Positions 18,188-27,294 of a DNA stretch of 64,000 nt are shown in pieces. The position numbers and the translations under genes were made by a program. The notes below the pieces were generated by a model that was not told the origin of the DNA, did not search any database, and saw only the letters and a list, made by a program, of their open reading frames with translations. The DNA comes from Pseudobowmanella zhangzhouensis. GTDB taxonomy: Bacteria > Pseudomonadota > Gammaproteobacteria > Enterobacterales > Alteromonadaceae. Location of the stretch: positions 287,370-351,369 of the forward strand of contig NZ_JBHSYO010000006.1 of the NCBI RefSeq assembly GCF_042662685.1, given 5' to 3'. Each line of letters opens with the position of its first letter. Within the stretch, counting starts at the first letter, position 1.

Positions 18188-18430
18188 AGGCTCTTTTTAT
18201 TTATCGTTCGACTGTCTCTGCCGGGGAAGTTATCCCACAAAAAGCAGGGCAAATGGAGTAGCGCTACTTTCGCATGATTTAGTCATGACTGTACAGCATC
18301 AGTAAAGAGCTCATTACATCAATTCGGCTCTGTTTTATTTGCCTATCTGTCTGTTTTGCGGCCAAAAGTGATTTTATCTGCCTATTTAATTGCGACGCGC
18401 AAATTGGTTATAGTAAGCAGATTATGCAAA

Positions 18431-21400
18431 ATGAGTGCTGATATGTCGCTGGTAAGGCTACTGAGCCTGTTGTTGATTTGCCTGGTGTTACCGGTCGTTG
18501 CGCAGCAAACGCGCTACGATCTGAGTAATTTGCCCATGCGCTTCGACGTCAACAGCGAACAGGCCAGCGTACAACTCACCAACCTCGATGACACCCTGCG
18601 CGTCAATCGGCAGGTTCTGGTTTATCACGAGCCTGGCCAGAATCCCGTGGATATCACGGACATTATTAGTCAGCGCGATGCATTTAGTTACCCCATCGGC
18701 AACGACAGTAATTTTGGTTTCAGTGACCGTGCTATCTGGCTGCGATTGACTCTGAGTAATTTTACTCAACAACCGGATTGGGTTCTGAATATTCCATTTG
18801 CGCAGCTGGAAAAAGTCGACTTTTATCTGGTTCAAAACGACGCCGTCATTACCCATCAAACTCAGGGCAAAACCGGCCAACAAGCGTTTCGCTATCCCGC
18901 CTTTGCCTTTGCGCTGGACAACCCCAGCTTGCATGATGTGTATCTGCGTATTGAAAGCCGCCGCAACGCGCGTATCGTGCCATTGGATCTGCAAAACGAC
19001 AGCAGTTGGTTTACTGCCACCCTGACCGATACCATTTTATGGGGAGCATTTTACGGCGCCTTAATGATGCTGGCGGTGTACAACATCACCCTTTACCGTG
19101 GTACCCAGGAAAGCGCTAGCTTCGCCTATGTATGGTATATGGCGAGCGTTATCGTATGGGAGCTGGTGTGGGGTGGCCACTTGCTGCAACTGGCGAATAA
19201 CAGCGTAACCCGCTGGTTGAGTGACCACAGCGATATACTGTTCAATCTGGTTGGCATCACTGCCGCCTGGTTTACCTTGCGCTTCCTCAATACGCCCAAA
19301 ACGGCACCGCGCAGCCACTTTGCTATCAAGGTTATTCTGGTAAGTCAGTGCTTACTGATAGTCTTTTCTTTGGCGGCAATTTTACCCACAGGTACGCAAC
19401 AGAATCTGGTCTATCTGGTTAATATATTGGGTATTTTGGCCTATCTGCTCGCCGGCTTTGAAAGTTATTCCGCCAATTATCTGCCCGCCCGTTACTTTAT
19501 TTTCGCCTGGAGCATTCTGCTGACGATGGCGCTGATTGGCCTGTTTAGCCTGATTGGGGTCATGCCATCAAATGCGTTTACCACCTATTGTTTTCAGATT
19601 GGCGTGGTCATTGAAGCGGCGCTGTTCTCCATTGCCATCGTCGATAAGTACCGCTTCGAAATGGAAAATGAAATTACCCAGATCACTGATGATATGCGTA
19701 ACAATCTGGAGCTGATTGAAGAACAAAACGCCCACCTGGATATTGCCCGCAAAGACGCCGTGCGCGCCAGCGAGGTGAAATCGCAGTTTCTGGCCAATGT
19801 CAGCCATGAGATCCGCACGCCACTCAATGCGATACTGGGCTTCAGCCGTGAATTGCAATCAGCCGATATTGGCCGTGAGAAACGTGAACACGCGCAGATT
19901 ATTAATGCCGCCGCTAACAACCTGTTAGGTATCATCAATGACGTGCTGGATTTTTCCAAAATCGAAGCCGGCAAAATCAATATTAACAGCGAACCCTTTT
20001 CTCCTGAGCAGATGCTTGAGGAGGTCATTGGCCTGATGAGCAAAACGGCCCATGACAAAGGTCTGCAATTTATTTATCAACCGGTACTATTACCTGCCAA
20101 GCTGATTGGCGATGCTTCCCGCATCCGCCAAATCCTGACCAACCTGATCGGCAATGCCATAAAATTCACGCCACAAGGCCATATAAAACTGACTGTTAAT
20201 GGCGAGTATCGTGAGGGCAGCTACTGGCTGAGTTTTGCCGTACAGGATACCGGTATCGGTATCAGCAGTAATCAGCAAACTGTGCTGTTTAAAGCCTTTA
20301 GTCAGGTGGATGACGCTATGAACCGCCAGTTCCAGGGCACCGGTTTGGGACTGGTAATCAGCCGGCAGCTCGCCCGATTGATGAATGGCGACATCACCCT
20401 CGAAAGTGAAATGGGCAAAGGTAGTACGTTCACTGCCACAGTGCGAACCCAACTACTTAACAGCCAAACCGGCCAGATGCTCAGTCCCCAATGGGCTAAT
20501 TCACGCATTCGTCTGATTGAACCGTATGCGCCAGCCAACCATGCCCTGCGCGCATTGTTTGCGCAAATTGGTGCGACGCTGCTGGAGCCTGACTCAACCG
20601 AAAATGCTGACTTCCTGTTCTACAGCACCGAAAAACCGCTGAATGACGAGCAATTGGCTGAAGTGGAACACGCCGCAGCCAAACATAAAATTTTGCTGCG
20701 CCCAAGCTGCCTGAGTCTGCAACAACATCCCGCCATGCGTGCCCATTTTGAGAGTTGTATGGAGAAACCCGTGTTGTACTCTCGCCTCGATGGACTGTTG
20801 CATAGCCATGAACACACTCAGCAGGATCAATATCAGCTGCAACTGGCCGCCCTGCCGCAAATCCGGGTTCTGGCCGTGGATGATATGGAATTAAACCTGC
20901 GCCTGATCAGCACCTGGCTGAAAGACACACCTGTGCAGCTATCGACCTGTTTGAGTGGAAAAGATGCGGTCAGTCGCTGTGACATGGAAGAATTCGACCT
21001 GATCCTGATGGATGTGCAAATGCCACATATGGATGGCGTGCAAGCCTCTAAACGCATCCGTCAGACGGACCTAAACAGCGGGACGCCCATTATCGCGGTA
21101 ACCGCCCACGCCATGAAGGATGAACAGGACAGACTGTTATCCTCAGGTATGGATGATTACCTGCCAAAACCGCTGGAACTGGAAGATCTGGTGGATGTCA
21201 TTCACCGCTGGTGCAGCCCGCCAGAATCCAAACAATCCGACGCGGTTGACTGGCAAAAAGCTTTGCAGGCCAGTAATCACAATGAGCAAATTGCTGCCGA
21301 GATGTTACGTGACTTCCTGCTTCAACTACCGGCGATGCAACGGGAAATTGTCGAACTGGCCCACCAGCACCAGTATCAGGCGTTACAGCAAGCTGTACAC

Positions 21401-21589
21401 AGGTTGCATGGTGTGTGCTGCTACACCGGCGTGCCCGCCCTGCAAAATCTGTGTAACGAACTGGAAACCCTGCTAAAGAAAGGCTACCTGCAACATGCCC
21501 TGGATCTTATTCCTGAATTTAATGGCGAGTGTCAGGCAGTGCTGATGCAGGGCCATCAGCAATTAAACTCAGCCGGTGCTGCGCATTAA
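18431..21589 (+). CDS. Hybrid sensor histidine kinase with 7TMR-DISM sensor, receiver and Hpt domains
   Basis: A ~1050-aa multidomain kinase. Order: signal peptide, periplasmic 7TMR-DISM extracellular domain (about 30-190), seven membrane spans (about 200-400), coiled linker and HisKA (H in NVSHEIRTPLNAIL). Then come HATPase (DTGIGI, GTGLGLVISRQL), a degenerate receiver-like part, a true receiver (VLAVDDMELN, LILMDVQMPHMDG) and an Hpt domain with H in HRLHGVCCYTG. This tripartite phosphorelay layout is BarA/GacS-like, but the sensor differs. The start is uncertain: ATG at 18431 or 18443, and the frame is open to 18356. The 3' end overlaps the convergent DUF2982 gene by 71 bp. Confidence 0.85.
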   Translation: MSADMSLVRLLSLLLICLVLPVVAQQTRYDLSNLPMRFDVNSEQASVQLTNLDDTLRVNRQVLVYHEPGQNPVDITDIISQRDAFSYPIGNDSNFGFSDRAIWLRLTLSNFTQQPDWVLNIPFAQLEKVDFYLVQNDAVITHQTQGKTGQQAFRYPAFAFALDNPSLHDVYLRIESRRNARIVPLDLQNDSSWFTATLTDTILWGAFYGALMMLAVYNITLYRGTQESASFAYVWYMASVIVWELVWGGHLLQLANNSVTRWLSDHSDILFNLVGITAAWFTLRFLNTPKTAPRSHFAIKVILVSQCLLIVFSLAAILPTGTQQNLVYLVNILGILAYLLAGFESYSANYLPARYFIFAWSILLTMALIGLFSLIGVMPSNAFTTYCFQIGVVIEAALFSIAIVDKYRFEMENEITQITDDMRNNLELIEEQNAHLDIARKDAVRASEVKSQFLANVSHEIRTPLNAILGFSRELQSADIGREKREHAQIINAAANNLLGIINDVLDFSKIEAGKININSEPFSPEQMLEEVIGLMSKTAHDKGLQFIYQPVLLPAKLIGDASRIRQILTNLIGNAIKFTPQGHIKLTVNGEYREGSYWLSFAVQDTGIGISSNQQTVLFKAFSQVDDAMNRQFQGTGLGLVISRQLARLMNGDITLESEMGKGSTFTATVRTQLLNSQTGQMLSPQWANSRIRLIEPYAPANHALRALFAQIGATLLEPDSTENADFLFYSTEKPLNDEQLAEVEHAAAKHKILLRPSCLSLQQHPAMRAHFESCMEKPVLYSRLDGLLHSHEHTQQDQYQLQLAALPQIRVLAVDDMELNLRLISTWLKDTPVQLSTCLSGKDAVSRCDMEEFDLILMDVQMPHMDGVQASKRIRQTDLNSGTPIIAVTAHAMKDEQDRLLSSGMDDYLPKPLELEDLVDVIHRWCSPPESKQSDAVDWQKALQASNHNEQIAAEMLRDFLLQLPAMQREIVELAHQHQYQALQQAVHRLHGVCCYTGVPALQNLCNELETLLKKGYLQHALDLIPEFNGECQAVLMQGHQQLNSAGAAH

Positions 21590-22232
21590 GTAACGCTATC
21601 ACCCGTTCGGCTGGCATCGCCAAATCCTGTGTTTCGATAAATAAATCATACCCCAACGCCTCGCGCAGCTTACGCTGACGGTGGGCGAACATCGCCTGCA
21701 AGCCATGTAACCGACGCCCATTTGGCAACCGGTATTCATCATCTTCCAGCATACTGGCCGAATAACACTGTCCCGTCGGGCAGCTTTGCTCTGCCAGCAA
21801 TAATAATGGACGTTGCTGCAACATCAGCCGGTTGGCCAGACGAGGCGTAATATGGCCGATAATACTGTGTGGATCCTTCAGGCGAATGGCTACATAGCTC
21901 AACGTCTGGTGCTCCAGGCCCTGCAGGACACGAGGCTGCCCGACACGCTGAATCGCCTGCCATGGCAGCGACCACTGCCCATATTTGTGCACATAGGTGA
22001 GCGTTTGCGCCCCCAAACGCAACGCCTGCTCTGGCTCGAATTGTTTCACCAACCCAATCAGCAGAGCGCACAGGCTTGCTATCAACCAGAAATAACCGAC
22101 CAGCGGTGCCGGGTTGTCCGTCCAGCGCAAATACGCAATCGCCAGAATCCCGGACAACACTGCCAGTACACTCACCGTCAGTGCATTGCGCCGGCCTTTA
22201 TTTGCAATACACAGGGAATCGTTTAAAACCAT
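21519..22232 (-). CDS. DUF2982 family membrane protein
   Basis: A 237-aa protein of the DUF2982 type found in Alteromonadales and Vibrionales. Two N-terminal membrane spans (about residues 16-35 and 43-62) are followed by a PH-like region (LTYVHKYGQWSLPWQAIQRVGQPRVLQGLEHQTLSYVAIRLKD) and a C-terminal helical part. Function is unknown. Its start overlaps the stop of the 44-aa gene at 22223-22357, so the two are probably translationally coupled. Its 3' end runs 71 bp into the convergent kinase gene, a long overlap. Confidence 0.72.
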   Translation of the reverse strand: MVLNDSLCIANKGRRNALTVSVLAVLSGILAIAYLRWTDNPAPLVGYFWLIASLCALLIGLVKQFEPEQALRLGAQTLTYVHKYGQWSLPWQAIQRVGQPRVLQGLEHQTLSYVAIRLKDPHSIIGHITPRLANRLMLQQRPLLLLAEQSCPTGQCYSASMLEDDEYRLPNGRRLHGLQAMFAHRQRKLREALGYDLFIETQDLAMPAERVIALLNAQHRLSLIADGPASALPDTRH

Positions 22233-22357
22233 ACCGTTAGCACCAGCACTAACATCAGTACTGTCCAGATGAACATCGCGCGCAATCGCTTACAACGCTC
22301 ACATTCTGTGTGCCACCAGCGAGTCAGGCGGCTTTTTTGCGTCTTTTGTTCAGACAC
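22223..22357 (-). CDS. 44-aa single-span membrane peptide upstream of the DUF2982 gene
   Basis: A small gene with start GTG at 22357, preceded by GGAG seven bases upstream (minus strand), and stop TAA overlapping the DUF2982 start. The N-terminal half is basic and carries a CERC pair (HTECERCKRLRAM). The C-terminal half is one hydrophobic helix (FIWTVLMLVLVLTVWF). The ribosome site, overlap and clean topology argue that it is real. I recognise no family. Role unknown; a partner of the DUF2982 protein is a guess from coupling. Confidence 0.6.
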   Translation of the reverse strand: MSEQKTQKSRLTRWWHTECERCKRLRAMFIWTVLMLVLVLTVWF

Positions 22358-22470
22358 TCAGGATCTCCGCAAGCAAATTATTGTGTTATAACAGGTTTTA
22401 CTCAGGATGCAGTGATCCAAAATACTGGTCATACAGAATAGTTGGATCATTACGACAGATTGGATCGACT

Positions 22471-23025
22471 ATGAGCGAAGCATTAACGCAACACTACAAA
22501 CATATCATCGGCCTGTTAGGCGAGGATATCAATCGCGAAGGGCTGCAGGACACCCCCAAACGTGCTGCCAAGGCAATGGAATTCCTGACTGGCGGTTATC
22601 ACGTCGAGTTAAACAAGATTATCAACGGTGCGGTATTTGAGTCTGATACCGATGAAATGGTGATTGTGCAGGACATTGAGTTTTACTCGTTGTGTGAGCA
22701 CCATGTGTTGCCCTTCATTGGCCGCTGTCACATCGCCTACATCCCTAACGGCAAAGTATTGGGTCTGTCCAAATTCGCGCGGATTGTGGACATGTTTGCC
22801 CGCCGTCTGCAGATTCAGGAAAACCTCACCAAGCAAGTGGCCAGTACGGTACAGGAAGTCACCGGCGCGAAGGGCGTGGGGGTAATTATGGAAGCCAAGC
22901 ACATGTGCATGATGATGCGTGGCGTTCAAAAGCAAAACTCGTCAATGGTGACTTCCGTTATGCTCGGCACCATGCGCGACTCACAGGCTGCCCGCAATGA
23001 GTTTTTACGTTTGATTGGGAAGTAA
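22471..23025 (+). CDS. folE: GTP cyclohydrolase I, type IA
   Basis: A 184-aa enzyme converting GTP to 7,8-dihydroneopterin triphosphate, the first step of folate synthesis. The core is complete: GLQDTPKRAAKAMEFLTGGY, the zinc ligands in FYSLCEHHVLPFIG, HIAYIPNGKVLGLSKFARIVDMFARRLQIQENLT, and VIMEAKHMCMMMRGV with the second zinc Cys. Conserved Zn Cys residues identify the zinc-dependent IA form. The start at 22471 gives the usual N-terminus; the frame continues upstream to 22381 without homology. The 3' end overlaps the convergent UPF0149 gene by 21 bp. Confidence 0.95.
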   Translation: MSEALTQHYKHIIGLLGEDINREGLQDTPKRAAKAMEFLTGGYHVELNKIINGAVFESDTDEMVIVQDIEFYSLCEHHVLPFIGRCHIAYIPNGKVLGLSKFARIVDMFARRLQIQENLTKQVASTVQEVTGAKGVGVIMEAKHMCMMMRGVQKQNSSMVTSVMLGTMRDSQAARNEFLRLIGK

Positions 23026-23616
23026 CTGTTCAGCCAAATCTTCTGCGCTGAATTGCTCTAACTGACCTGGCAGCAGTGCTGCCAGGTCGCCACTGACCCG
23101 AATCAGATCACGTAACATATCGGGTAAGGCCTGCTTCAATCCCCGCAGCTCTGCTTCAGATAAACCCGCGGTCAGATCCTGTTGACGCGCAAACACCTTC
23201 AGGCATTTTAGCGCACGCCGCACTCTCGCCTGCCAATCAGCAAACTCTGCGGGGCGTTTATGCTGCGCCATTTGCCAGGCTGATTTCCAACTCTCACTCA
23301 GTTGCCCCTGTGCCAGCAATACACCCGCACACCAATGGGCTAATTGCGCGTCGTCTGCCAGATAATCAGGCAAGACAAATGCATCATGCAGCTGCTGATC
23401 TAAATAGTCGCGCAATCTCAGCAGTAACTCATCGCCAAGCAACTGCAACTGCTCATCACCTAACTGACCCGGATGGGATGCCAGTGTCCACGGCCACCAG
23501 GTGGACGGCAACGGGATCTCGGGTGCAACAGCCACCGCAAAAATAATGCCGTCTATCGCAGCCGGTGGGCGCAAGAAAGGCAGGCTTTCATACAAATTTT
23601 GCAAAGGATTTGTCAC
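23005..23616 (-). CDS. UPF0149 (YgfB/YecA-like) protein
   Basis: A helical protein of about 203 aa. The segment AAIDGIIFAVAVAPEIPLPSTWWPW (residues 19-43) and the later LADDAQLAHWCAGVLLAQGQL are the YgfB/YecA pattern: a conserved D/H-G-hydrophobic core followed by an acidic stretch and a W-x-x-G motif. No C-terminal SEC-C zinc motif is present, so it is nearer YgfB than YecA. The function of the family is poorly known. GTG 23616, with GGGAA upstream, is preferred to ATG 23682, which would add unmatched residues. Confidence 0.65.
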   Translation of the reverse strand: MTNPLQNLYESLPFLRPPAAIDGIIFAVAVAPEIPLPSTWWPWTLASHPGQLGDEQLQLLGDELLLRLRDYLDQQLHDAFVLPDYLADDAQLAHWCAGVLLAQGQLSESWKSAWQMAQHKRPAEFADWQARVRRALKCLKVFARQQDLTAGLSEAELRGLKQALPDMLRDLIRVSGDLAALLPGQLEQFSAEDLAEQLLPNQT

Positions 23617-23716
23617 GCAGATTCCCGTCAGTAAGGGCTGTAGCCTCTTAGCGAACACTATAACAAAGCCACGGTCTGACATAAATTATGACATTTTCAA
23701 CGGTTGCCTTCGCTTT

Positions 23717-23739
23717 GAAATGTTATATTATCACATCAC
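23717..23739 (+). promoter_or_regulatory. Zur-box-like operator before the ZnuD-type receptor
   Basis: The sequence reads GAAATGTTATA, T, TTATCACATCAC. The left half matches the gammaproteobacterial Zur consensus arm GAAATGTTATA exactly; the right half (TATCACATCAC against TATAACATTTC) matches at about 8 of 11 positions. It lies 30 bp upstream of the receptor start, over the likely promoter. Zinc-dependent repression is inferred. Confidence 0.72.
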
Positions 23740-23768
23740 ACTAATCACTTAATGTTATCCGGGTTGTA

Positions 23769-25889
23769 ATGCGCACTGTCACTCTTATCGCTCTGACCGT
23801 TTCCTCCGCCTTTGCTTATGCTCAGCAAAGTACGCAGCGAGATGAAACAGAGGTCGAAAATATTGTCGTCACGTCATCCCCTCTGGGACGTTCCGTGCTG
23901 GAGTCGGCCACGCCGATTAGCGTGTTAAGTGGCGATGAATTGCAGCAAAATATGGCTGCCACACTCGGTGACACTCTGAATAATACGGTTGGCGTGCATT
24001 CCAGCTATTTTGGCCCGGTAGCCGGCAGCCCGATTATTCGTGGATTAGATGGCCCGCGCATAAAAGTTGTGCGTAATGGGCTGGATGTGTCGGATGCCTC
24101 CCGGGTTGGTCCAGACCATGCGGTAACCGGCGATGCCTCGACCGCTACTCAAATCGAGATCCTGCGTGGCCCTGCCACATTACTGTATGGGTCGGGTGCC
24201 ATTGGCGGTGTGGTCAACGTGGTCGACAGCCGTCTGCCTCAACAACGTCAAACCGGTGTCAGTGGCAGCGTGACCACGCGTTACGCGAGCGCGGCTGATG
24301 AAATTAATCTGGCTACTAATCTGGATGGTGGTCAGGGTGAATTTGCCTGGCACCTGGATGGCTTCTATCGTCAGTCCGACGACTATCGCATTCCCGGGTT
24401 TGCCTCCAGTGCGCCCGATGAGGATGAGCAACCCGGTCGCCTGGAAAATACCGCAATTGATACCAATGGCTTTACCTTGGGTGCCGGCTGGATTGGCGAG
24501 CAAATCACCGCATCACTGGCCGTCGGTCAAATGAATAATCGTTACGGCGTGCCGGGACATCACGGTCACCACGAAGAAGAACAAGCAACCGAATTACCCG
24601 AAGAAGAGGGCACCCAGAGCGATCAGCAACAGGACAATCTGCAATTGCTGCTGGATTGGCGCAATCCGGGCTCGGCATTTAAAGCGATACATATGCGTGG
24701 CGCGTATACCGACTATGCCCACAGTGAAATCGAAGATGGCCAGATTGGCACGACCTTTATCAATAAAACCCAGGAAGGCCGTTTATGGGCAGAATTGCAT
24801 GACATCGCGGGATGGCGCAGTGTGATCGGCACCCAATATAAACACACAGATTTTTCTGCCATTGGCGATGAGGCATTTACCCCGCCTACCGTAACCATTG
24901 AACAGGGCATTTACCTGCTGGAAGAAAACCAACAGGGTAACATGCTGTGGCAATTGGGCGGACGTATCGATCGGATTAAACACACAGTCGATGCCGCTAA
25001 TTTCGCCGCCTTCCCTGTCGCGCCGGATAACAGCACATTTACCACCTATAGTGCGTCACTGGGCGGCGTTTATCGCCTCAATCCGGTCAGCACCCTGCAT
25101 ATTAACCTGGCGCATTCCGAGCGCGCACCGGATGCATCCGAATTATATGCATTCGGCCCACATATCGGTGCGGGTACTTATGAAATAGGCAGTAGTTTTA
25201 CTCTCGGTGAGCAGAATGACATTGTGGTGATCAGTACCACCAATCAGTTTGAGAAAGAAAAATCTCTGAATCTGGATCTGGGGTATCGCGTGTCCGGCGA
25301 TCACTGGCACCTGAATAGCAGTGTGTTTTATAACAACATTGCCAATTATATTTTTCAGCAGGACACCGGGTTGGTATTTGCCGATGGCGAAATTCAACAC
25401 GAACATGACGCCCCTACCGATGAGCATGCCCATGAGGAGTTGCCGGTTTTCCAGTTCGCACAGCAAGATGCCACCCTGTATGGGTTTGAAGTCGAGTGGG
25501 ATTATCACATCAATGACCAGTGGCGTACTCAGTGGTTCAGCGATTACACCCGAGCGAGATTAGCAGACGACGCCAATGTGCCACGTATCCCGCCATTGCG
25601 CCTCGGTGCCGAACTCCATTTTGAACAGGGCAATTGGCATGGCGAAATAAGCCTGGTACGCAATTTCTCGCAGAATAAGATTGCCGCCAGCGAAACCAGT
25701 ACGGACGGTTATACCCTGCTGGATATCAGTGCCAATTATTATATGCCTTTGCAAAGTGTCGATCTGACCTGGTATGTCAAAGGATCCAACTTATTGAATG
25801 AAGAAGCACGGGTACATGCCTCCTTTCTTAAAGACAATGCGCCCTTACCCGGCCGCGGAGTTAGTGTAGGCGTTAAAGCCAGTTTCTAA
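23769..25889 (+). CDS. znuD: TonB-dependent outer-membrane receptor, ZnuD-like (zinc)
   Basis: A 706-aa receptor: signal peptide (cut near AYAQQ), plug domain (VENIVVTSSPLG, LRGPATLLYGSGAIGGVVNVVD) and a 22-strand barrel ending in Phe. Two extracellular loops are rich in His and acidic residues: GHHGHHEEE (about residues 263-271) and HEHDAPTDEHAHEE (about 545-558). These are the hallmark of the zinc receptor ZnuD. The Zur-like box upstream agrees. A TonB-like protein is encoded at 9159. Copper or heme cannot be fully excluded by eye. A strong terminator follows directly. Confidence 0.85.
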   Translation: MRTVTLIALTVSSAFAYAQQSTQRDETEVENIVVTSSPLGRSVLESATPISVLSGDELQQNMAATLGDTLNNTVGVHSSYFGPVAGSPIIRGLDGPRIKVVRNGLDVSDASRVGPDHAVTGDASTATQIEILRGPATLLYGSGAIGGVVNVVDSRLPQQRQTGVSGSVTTRYASAADEINLATNLDGGQGEFAWHLDGFYRQSDDYRIPGFASSAPDEDEQPGRLENTAIDTNGFTLGAGWIGEQITASLAVGQMNNRYGVPGHHGHHEEEQATELPEEEGTQSDQQQDNLQLLLDWRNPGSAFKAIHMRGAYTDYAHSEIEDGQIGTTFINKTQEGRLWAELHDIAGWRSVIGTQYKHTDFSAIGDEAFTPPTVTIEQGIYLLEENQQGNMLWQLGGRIDRIKHTVDAANFAAFPVAPDNSTFTTYSASLGGVYRLNPVSTLHINLAHSERAPDASELYAFGPHIGAGTYEIGSSFTLGEQNDIVVISTTNQFEKEKSLNLDLGYRVSGDHWHLNSSVFYNNIANYIFQQDTGLVFADGEIQHEHDAPTDEHAHEELPVFQFAQQDATLYGFEVEWDYHINDQWRTQWFSDYTRARLADDANVPRIPPLRLGAELHFEQGNWHGEISLVRNFSQNKIAASETSTDGYTLLDISANYYMPLQSVDLTWYVKGSNLLNEEARVHASFLKDNAPLPGRGVSVGVKASF

Positions 25890-25891
25890 TC

Positions 25892-25920
25892 CAGGGCGCA
25901 CTATGCGCCCTGTTTTTTAT
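25892..25920 (+). terminator. Rho-independent terminator of the ZnuD-like gene
   Basis: The perfect 9-bp stem CAGGGCGCA/TGCGCCCTG with a 3-nt loop is followed by TTTTTTAT, directly after the stop codon. Confidence 0.92.
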
Positions 25921-25936
25921 ATGCCAGACTGGTGGC

Positions 25937-26392
25937 ATGCAAAGACTCGAATTACTTATTCCGCCGCCGATTGTCGCCCTGCTGTGTGTCGGCATGATGT
26001 GGTATATCCATAGGTATCTGCCGGTCATCCCTTTGACCGTATGGTTACCGTTTAGCCTTGTGCTTGGTATCGTTGGAGGGATTTGTGGCGCATGGGCGCT
26101 GTGGTTATTTGTGCGTCAGCACACCACCATCAACCCGCACACACCTCACAAAAGCTCCCAATTGGTCACCCGGGGTAGCTATCGCATCACACGCAACCCC
26201 ATGTATCTGGGAGTATTGTGTTTTTTGCTGGCGCTGACCACGGTCTGGCAAAATCTTGCGACGCTGGCAGGGCCGCTAATCTTTGTGCTGTATCTGAATC
26301 GCTTTCAAATCCAGCCGGAGGAACGCATTTTACGGGAACGCTTCGGCCAGGCCTATATGGACTATTGTGAACGGGTCAGACGCTGGTTATAG
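25937..26392 (+). CDS. Isoprenylcysteine carboxyl methyltransferase-like membrane protein
   Basis: A 151-aa protein with four to five membrane spans. The C-terminal signature LVTRGSYRITRNPMYLGVLCFLLALT, then QIQPEERILRERFGQAYMDYCERVRRWL, matches the ICMT/PEMT-like phospholipid or protein methyltransferases: SAM-binding RNPMYL and the EExxLxxxFGxxYxxY motif. Bacterial substrates are mostly unknown. The upstream gene ends in a strong terminator, so this gene is separately transcribed. The 3' end overlaps rsmI by 6 bp in convergent orientation. Confidence 0.82.
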   Translation: MQRLELLIPPPIVALLCVGMMWYIHRYLPVIPLTVWLPFSLVLGIVGGICGAWALWLFVRQHTTINPHTPHKSSQLVTRGSYRITRNPMYLGVLCFLLALTTVWQNLATLAGPLIFVLYLNRFQIQPEERILRERFGQAYMDYCERVRRWL

Positions 26393-27226
26393 CCCCAGCG
26401 TTAATCCCAATTGATAGAGTTGATTCTTCTTCAGGTCATAATGGGCGGCGACCAATGCGGCCGCTTTCTTCAGAGGTAATTCCCCGCAAAGAGTGCGCAA
26501 CAGGCGCTCCGCGTCGGCAGGGATCCCCTCCTCGCGAATCTTGGCCGGGCCAATCATCAACACAAATTCGCCTTTCTGATGCACCTCATCGGCGCGCAAC
26601 CAGTCACTGATGGATGCTGCCGAGCCTGACTGAAAGGTTTCAAAGGCTTTCGTCAGTTCTTTCGCCAGAACGATGTGGCGCTCTTCGCCCAGCACCGCGC
26701 TGATCATCTGCATGGTATCCAGCACCCGGCGCGGGGCTTCGTAAAAAATACAGGTTTCCTGGCTATCCGCCAACGCGTTGAGGGCATCCTCACGTGCCTG
26801 CTGTTTCACCGGCAAGAAACCACAAAAACGGAATTTATCGGTTGGCAGACCACTGGCGCTAAGTGCCGCAATGGCTGCGCACGCGCCCGGAATCGGCACA
26901 ACCCGATGCCCCGCCTGGCGGCACTGACTCACCAGACCATAACCAGGATCAGAAATAAGCGGTGTACCTGCATCGGAGATCAACGCGATTTGTTGCCCCT
27001 CGTCGAGCAGATCAATCAGCTGACGGGCGCGCTGCTGTTCATTGTGATCATGCAAAGACAACATGCGGGTTGTGATACTAAATTGCTGCAACAAGCGCTG
27101 GCTATGGCGGGTGTCTTCCGCGGCAATCAAATCCACCGATGCCAGAGTGTCTATCGCGCGCTGACTGATATCGGTCAGATTTCCAATGGGTGTTGCCACC
27201 ACAAACAATGTACCTGTTGCTTTCAA
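26387..27226 (-). CDS. rsmI: 16S rRNA (cytidine(1402)-2'-O)-methyltransferase
   Basis: A 279-aa SAM-dependent enzyme that 2'-O-methylates C1402 in the ribosomal decoding centre. It has TLFVVATPIGNLTDISQRAIDTLASVDLIAAEDTRHSQRLL, ALISDAGTPLISDPGYGLV and VPIPGACAAIAALSASGLPTDKFRFCGFLP, all diagnostic of RsmI (YraL). The start is TTG at 27226, with the motif core immediately following; no ATG fits. It is divergent from lpoA, the conserved gammaproteobacterial arrangement. Confidence 0.94.
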   Translation of the reverse strand: MKATGTLFVVATPIGNLTDISQRAIDTLASVDLIAAEDTRHSQRLLQQFSITTRMLSLHDHNEQQRARQLIDLLDEGQQIALISDAGTPLISDPGYGLVSQCRQAGHRVVPIPGACAAIAALSASGLPTDKFRFCGFLPVKQQAREDALNALADSQETCIFYEAPRRVLDTMQMISAVLGEERHIVLAKELTKAFETFQSGSAASISDWLRADEVHQKGEFVLMIGPAKIREEGIPADAERLLRTLCGELPLKKAAALVAAHYDLKKNQLYQLGLTLGL

Positions 27227-27294
27227 ACTGTTTAACCTCAGCCACGCATGGCTTACACTAGCCCCAAATGATTGAACTGCAATGGATAAATGGC

